NCBI GenBank assembly: GCA_003212275.1
Contig: QCQE01000003.1
Location: 20,658-84,657, forward strand
Origin: Pelagibacteraceae bacterium AG-447-N18
GTDB lineage: Bacteria; Pseudomonadota; Alphaproteobacteria; Pelagibacterales; Pelagibacteraceae
DNA: 64,000 bases
Direction of reading: 5' to 3'
The notes under the pieces were generated by a model. That model did no database searches. It was given only the letters and a program-made list of their open reading frames with translations, and was not told the origin of the DNA. The translations under genes were made by a program, and so were the position numbers. Position 1 is the first letter of the stretch. Each line of letters opens with the position of its first letter. This document shows positions 61,553 to 64,000 of this stretch, piece by piece.

Positions 61553-63838
61553 ATGAAAAAAACAAAAATTGATCATTACACAGATAAAGAAGCTTTAGAT
61601 TTTCACAAAGATAAAAAACCAGGCAAGATTGAAATATCTTCCTCAAAAAATATGACAACAAAAAGAGATCTGGCTTTAGCATACTCTCCAGGTGTAGCAG
61701 CTCCAGTTAGGGCAATTAGTGATAATCCTGAAGCAGCATTTGATTATACTAGTAAAGGAAACCTTGTTGCAGTTATTAGTAATGGATCGGCAATTTTAGG
61801 TATGGGAAATTTAGGTGCATTGGCATCAAAACCAGTGATGGAAGGTAAAGCTGTTTTATTTAAAAGATTTGCTGATATTGATTCTATTGATTTAGAAATA
61901 GACTCTGAAGATCCAAATGAAATTGTAAATAGTATAAAAAATTTTGCTCCAAGTTTTGGAGGTATCAATCTTGAGGATATTGCTGCTCCTGATTGTTTTA
62001 TTATTGAAGAAAAGCTTAAAGAAATACTTGATATACCTGTGTTTCATGATGATCAACATGGAACTGCAATTATTACAACTGCAGCACTAATTAATGCTTT
62101 GGACATAAATAAAAAAAAAATTGATAAAGTTAAAATAGTTGTCAATGGTGCTGGAGCGTCAGCTATGGCCTGTGCTAACTTATTTAAAAAAACAGGTGTA
62201 CCTCAAAAAAATATCACAATGGTAGACAGAAAAGGGGTCATTTACAAGGGTCGAGATAATTTAAACCAATGGAAATCAAGTCATGCAACCGAAACAAAAG
62301 AAAGAACTTTAGATGATGCTATTGAAAATGCTGATGTTTTTTTAGGCTTATCTGCGAAAGGAGCTTTAACTAAAGACATGGTTAAAAAAATGGCAAAAAA
62401 TCCAATTATATTTGCATGTGCTAACCCTGACCCAGAAATTACACCTGAAGAAATTGAAGAAGTTAGAGATGATGCAATTATAGCGACTGGAAGGTCAGAT
62501 TATCCCAATCAAGTAAACAATTTAATAGGGTTTCCATATATTTTTAGAGGTGCATTAGATGTACGATCAAAAACAATAAATGAAGAGATGAAAATTGCAG
62601 CCGCTCACGCGATAGCAAAATTAGCTAAAGAAGATGTGCCAGATGAAGTCATTGCAGCAATGGGAGGTGAGAGACCACACTATGGAAAAGATTACATAAT
62701 TCCATCAACATTCGATCCAAGATTAATAAGCGTTATACCGGCTGCAGTTGCTAAAGCTGCTATTGATACTGGTGTAGCAAGAAAAAAAATTTATAATTTT
62801 GAAATCTATAAAGACCAACTAAAACAAAGATTAGATCCAACAGTAACAATTATGCAGGGTGTAAATACTTATATAAAGAAAAAACAAAAAAAAGTTGTTT
62901 TTGCTGATGGTGAGGATGAAAATACACTTAAAGCAGCAATAGCTTTCAAAAACTCTGACTTGGGAATACCCATTTTAATTGGAAAAGAGGAACTCATTAA
63001 AAATCAAATTAAAAAAATTGGTTACAGCGAAAATTTTGATATTGAAATTGTAAATTCAAAAGACACCGCTAAAAGAGAAAAATATGTCAAATATTTATTC
63101 GAAAAACTCCAAAGAGAAAAAGGAATGTTAGAGAGGGATTGTGATAGGCTCATAAGAAACGACAGGGTAATTTGGGCATCATGTATGGTTGCGTGTCAGG
63201 ATGCTGATGCGATGATAACTGGGAACACAAGAAGATACTCATCTTCACTAGAAAAAATTATTAAAGTCGTTGATCCTAGACCTGGGGAAATTATGTTTGG
63301 GTTAAACCTGGTTGTAAATAGAGGTAAAACAATCTTTATTTGTGACACATCAGTTATAGAGTACCCAGATGCAAAACAATTAGCTGAAATGGCAAAATCA
63401 GCAGCTAGAGTTGCAAAATTATTTGGTTTTGATCCAAAGGTTGCTTTTTTATCTCACTCTACTTTTGGAGAACCAGCAACAGATAGAACAAAAAGACTTA
63501 GCGATGCTGTTAAAATTTTAAAAAACGATAAAGTTGATTTTAAATTTGATGGTGAGATGCAGCCAGATGTTGCTTTAGAGGAAATGTATAAAGAGCTTTA
63601 TCCATTTTCAGAAATAGTTGGTAACTCAAATGTTTTAATTATGCCAAGCCAACATAGTGCTGCTATTGCCTATAAAATGATTAAGTCAATGAGTAGAGCA
63701 AAAGTAATTGGACCTTTATTAATTGGTTTAGGTTTACCAATTGAAATAGCACCTTTAAGATCATCAACATCAGATATATTGAATTTAGCGTCGATTGCAG
63801 CTTATTCGGCTGATGTAATTGATTATAAAAAAGTTTAG
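61553..63838 (+). CDS. maeB: NADP-dependent malic enzyme with phosphotransacetylase-like domain
   Basis: Oxidative decarboxylation of malate to pyruvate with NADP reduction. The N-terminal malic-enzyme part has LAYSPGVAAPVRAI near residue 43, NLEDIAAPDCFIIEEKL (divalent metal) near 135, FHDDQHGTAIITTAAL near 165 and VVNGAGASAMACANLF near 195 (NAD(P) fold). From about residue 435 a phosphate acetyltransferase-like domain (KKVVFADGEDENTLKAA ... VMPSQHSAAIAYKM) follows, as in MaeB-type enzymes where it is regulatory (acetyl-CoA). The length of 761 residues is typical. It converges with the BON-domain gene. Confidence 0.95.
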   Translation: MKKTKIDHYTDKEALDFHKDKKPGKIEISSSKNMTTKRDLALAYSPGVAAPVRAISDNPEAAFDYTSKGNLVAVISNGSAILGMGNLGALASKPVMEGKAVLFKRFADIDSIDLEIDSEDPNEIVNSIKNFAPSFGGINLEDIAAPDCFIIEEKLKEILDIPVFHDDQHGTAIITTAALINALDINKKKIDKVKIVVNGAGASAMACANLFKKTGVPQKNITMVDRKGVIYKGRDNLNQWKSSHATETKERTLDDAIENADVFLGLSAKGALTKDMVKKMAKNPIIFACANPDPEITPEEIEEVRDDAIIATGRSDYPNQVNNLIGFPYIFRGALDVRSKTINEEMKIAAAHAIAKLAKEDVPDEVIAAMGGERPHYGKDYIIPSTFDPRLISVIPAAVAKAAIDTGVARKKIYNFEIYKDQLKQRLDPTVTIMQGVNTYIKKKQKKVVFADGEDENTLKAAIAFKNSDLGIPILIGKEELIKNQIKKIGYSENFDIEIVNSKDTAKREKYVKYLFEKLQREKGMLERDCDRLIRNDRVIWASCMVACQDADAMITGNTRRYSSSLEKIIKVVDPRPGEIMFGLNLVVNRGKTIFICDTSVIEYPDAKQLAEMAKSAARVAKLFGFDPKVAFLSHSTFGEPATDRTKRLSDAVKILKNDKVDFKFDGEMQPDVALEEMYKELYPFSEIVGNSNVLIMPSQHSAAIAYKMIKSMSRAKVIGPLLIGLGLPIEIAPLRSSTSDILNLASIAAYSADVIDYKKV

Positions 63839-63999
63839 TTAGTTTTAATTCTCAAATTATCTACTAACAAAATACTAGCAATCACATCCTCAACATCTAA
63901 AATTTCTTTTGCCTCTGTAATAACGAGATCTTTTTCATCTTTTGTTAGTGAAATTCCGTAAATATAAATTTTCTTTTTATATGTATCTATTTGATAGTT
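63835..63999 (-). CDS. BON-domain protein, C-terminal part (cut by window edge)
   Basis: A minus-strand frame enters from the right edge and stops with TAA at 63837-63835, overlapping the maeB stop by 4 bases. The 54 visible residues contain KKIYIYGISLTKDEKDLVITEA and LDVEDVIASILL, the strand-helix-strand pattern of BON domains (G in the turn, then helix, then V-x-V strand) found in osmotically inducible periplasmic lipoproteins. The N-terminus, signal peptide and any lipobox lie beyond the window. Confidence 0.55.
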   Translation of the reverse strand, partial: NYQIDTYKKKIYIYGISLTKDEKDLVITEAKEILDVEDVIASILLVDNLRIKTN

Positions 64000-64000
64000 T

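Overview
The window reads as a continuous piece of a streamlined, AT-rich alphaproteobacterial chromosome, most likely SAR11 (Candidatus Pelagibacter / Pelagibacterales). The grounds are the very low GC, Lys/Asn/Ile-rich proteins, AGA/TTA-type codon preference, intergenic gaps usually below 100 bases with many 1-17 base gene overlaps, and alphaproteobacterial gene neighbourhoods: mutM-rpsT-dnaA-dnaN beside ubiE-ubiB-coaBC-dut, irr next to fabA-fabB-fabI, and tsaB-fur-miaB-phoH-ybeY-lnt-metK. The assignment rests on these features and was not tested by database search. I saw no insertion sequence, prophage, CRISPR array or rRNA.

Layout. 0-6.2 kb: end of an alpha/beta hydrolase, then glutamate synthase gltD-gltB on the minus strand. 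6.3-13.7 kb: uppP, an EamA transporter, a pyruvate dehydrogenase pair (aceE with a fused lipoyl domain, then aceF) and an acetyl-CoA acetyltransferase. 13.8-18.7 kb: tRNA-Arg, a hotdog thioesterase, a SUV3-like RNA helicase, a TerB-like protein, a 7Fe ferredoxin and a CarD regulator with a lysine-rich tail. These end in a bidirectional terminator facing a 25-residue, almost purely Lys/Arg/Ala gene. 18.9-31.9 kb: fadD-like acyl-CoA synthetase just behind tRNA-Leu, a dedA-dsbB-coq7 operon, an HNH nuclease, argH-lptM-like-lysA-plsC, and the replication genes dnaN and dnaA with rpsT and mutM. 31.9-37.0 kb: ubiE-ubiB-coaBC-dut-moeB/thiF-SH3 operon.

37.0-43.2 kb: a probable Irr (iron/haem/peroxide) module. 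It has katG, a 2-oxoglutarate hydroxylase and a DUF2061 protein in one direction, the irr-type regulator upstream, and fabA-fabB-fabI divergent from it. Near-matches to the Irr operator sit in the katG promoter and before irr. 43.3-49.8 kb: the transcription/translation cluster nusA-infB-rbfA-rpsO-pnp, led by a promoter and a terminator hairpin that may act as an attenuator. 49.9-56.2 kb: the compact tsaB-to-metK operon. 56.2-64 kb: polysaccharide deacetylase, a Bax-like glucosaminidase, nfuA, trpS, murJ, maeB and the end of a BON-domain protein.

Most genes are core housekeeping functions. The unusual material lies in regulatory and small features: the Irr-type boxes, the hairpin in the nusA leader, four genes under 45 codons, nearly leaderless transcripts (rpsT, fadD), a head-to-head coding overlap (tsaB/deacetylase), a short TsaB, and the lipoyl-E1 fusion. 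The katG-hydroxylase-DUF2061 operon with its operators is the best candidate for a little-described local system.
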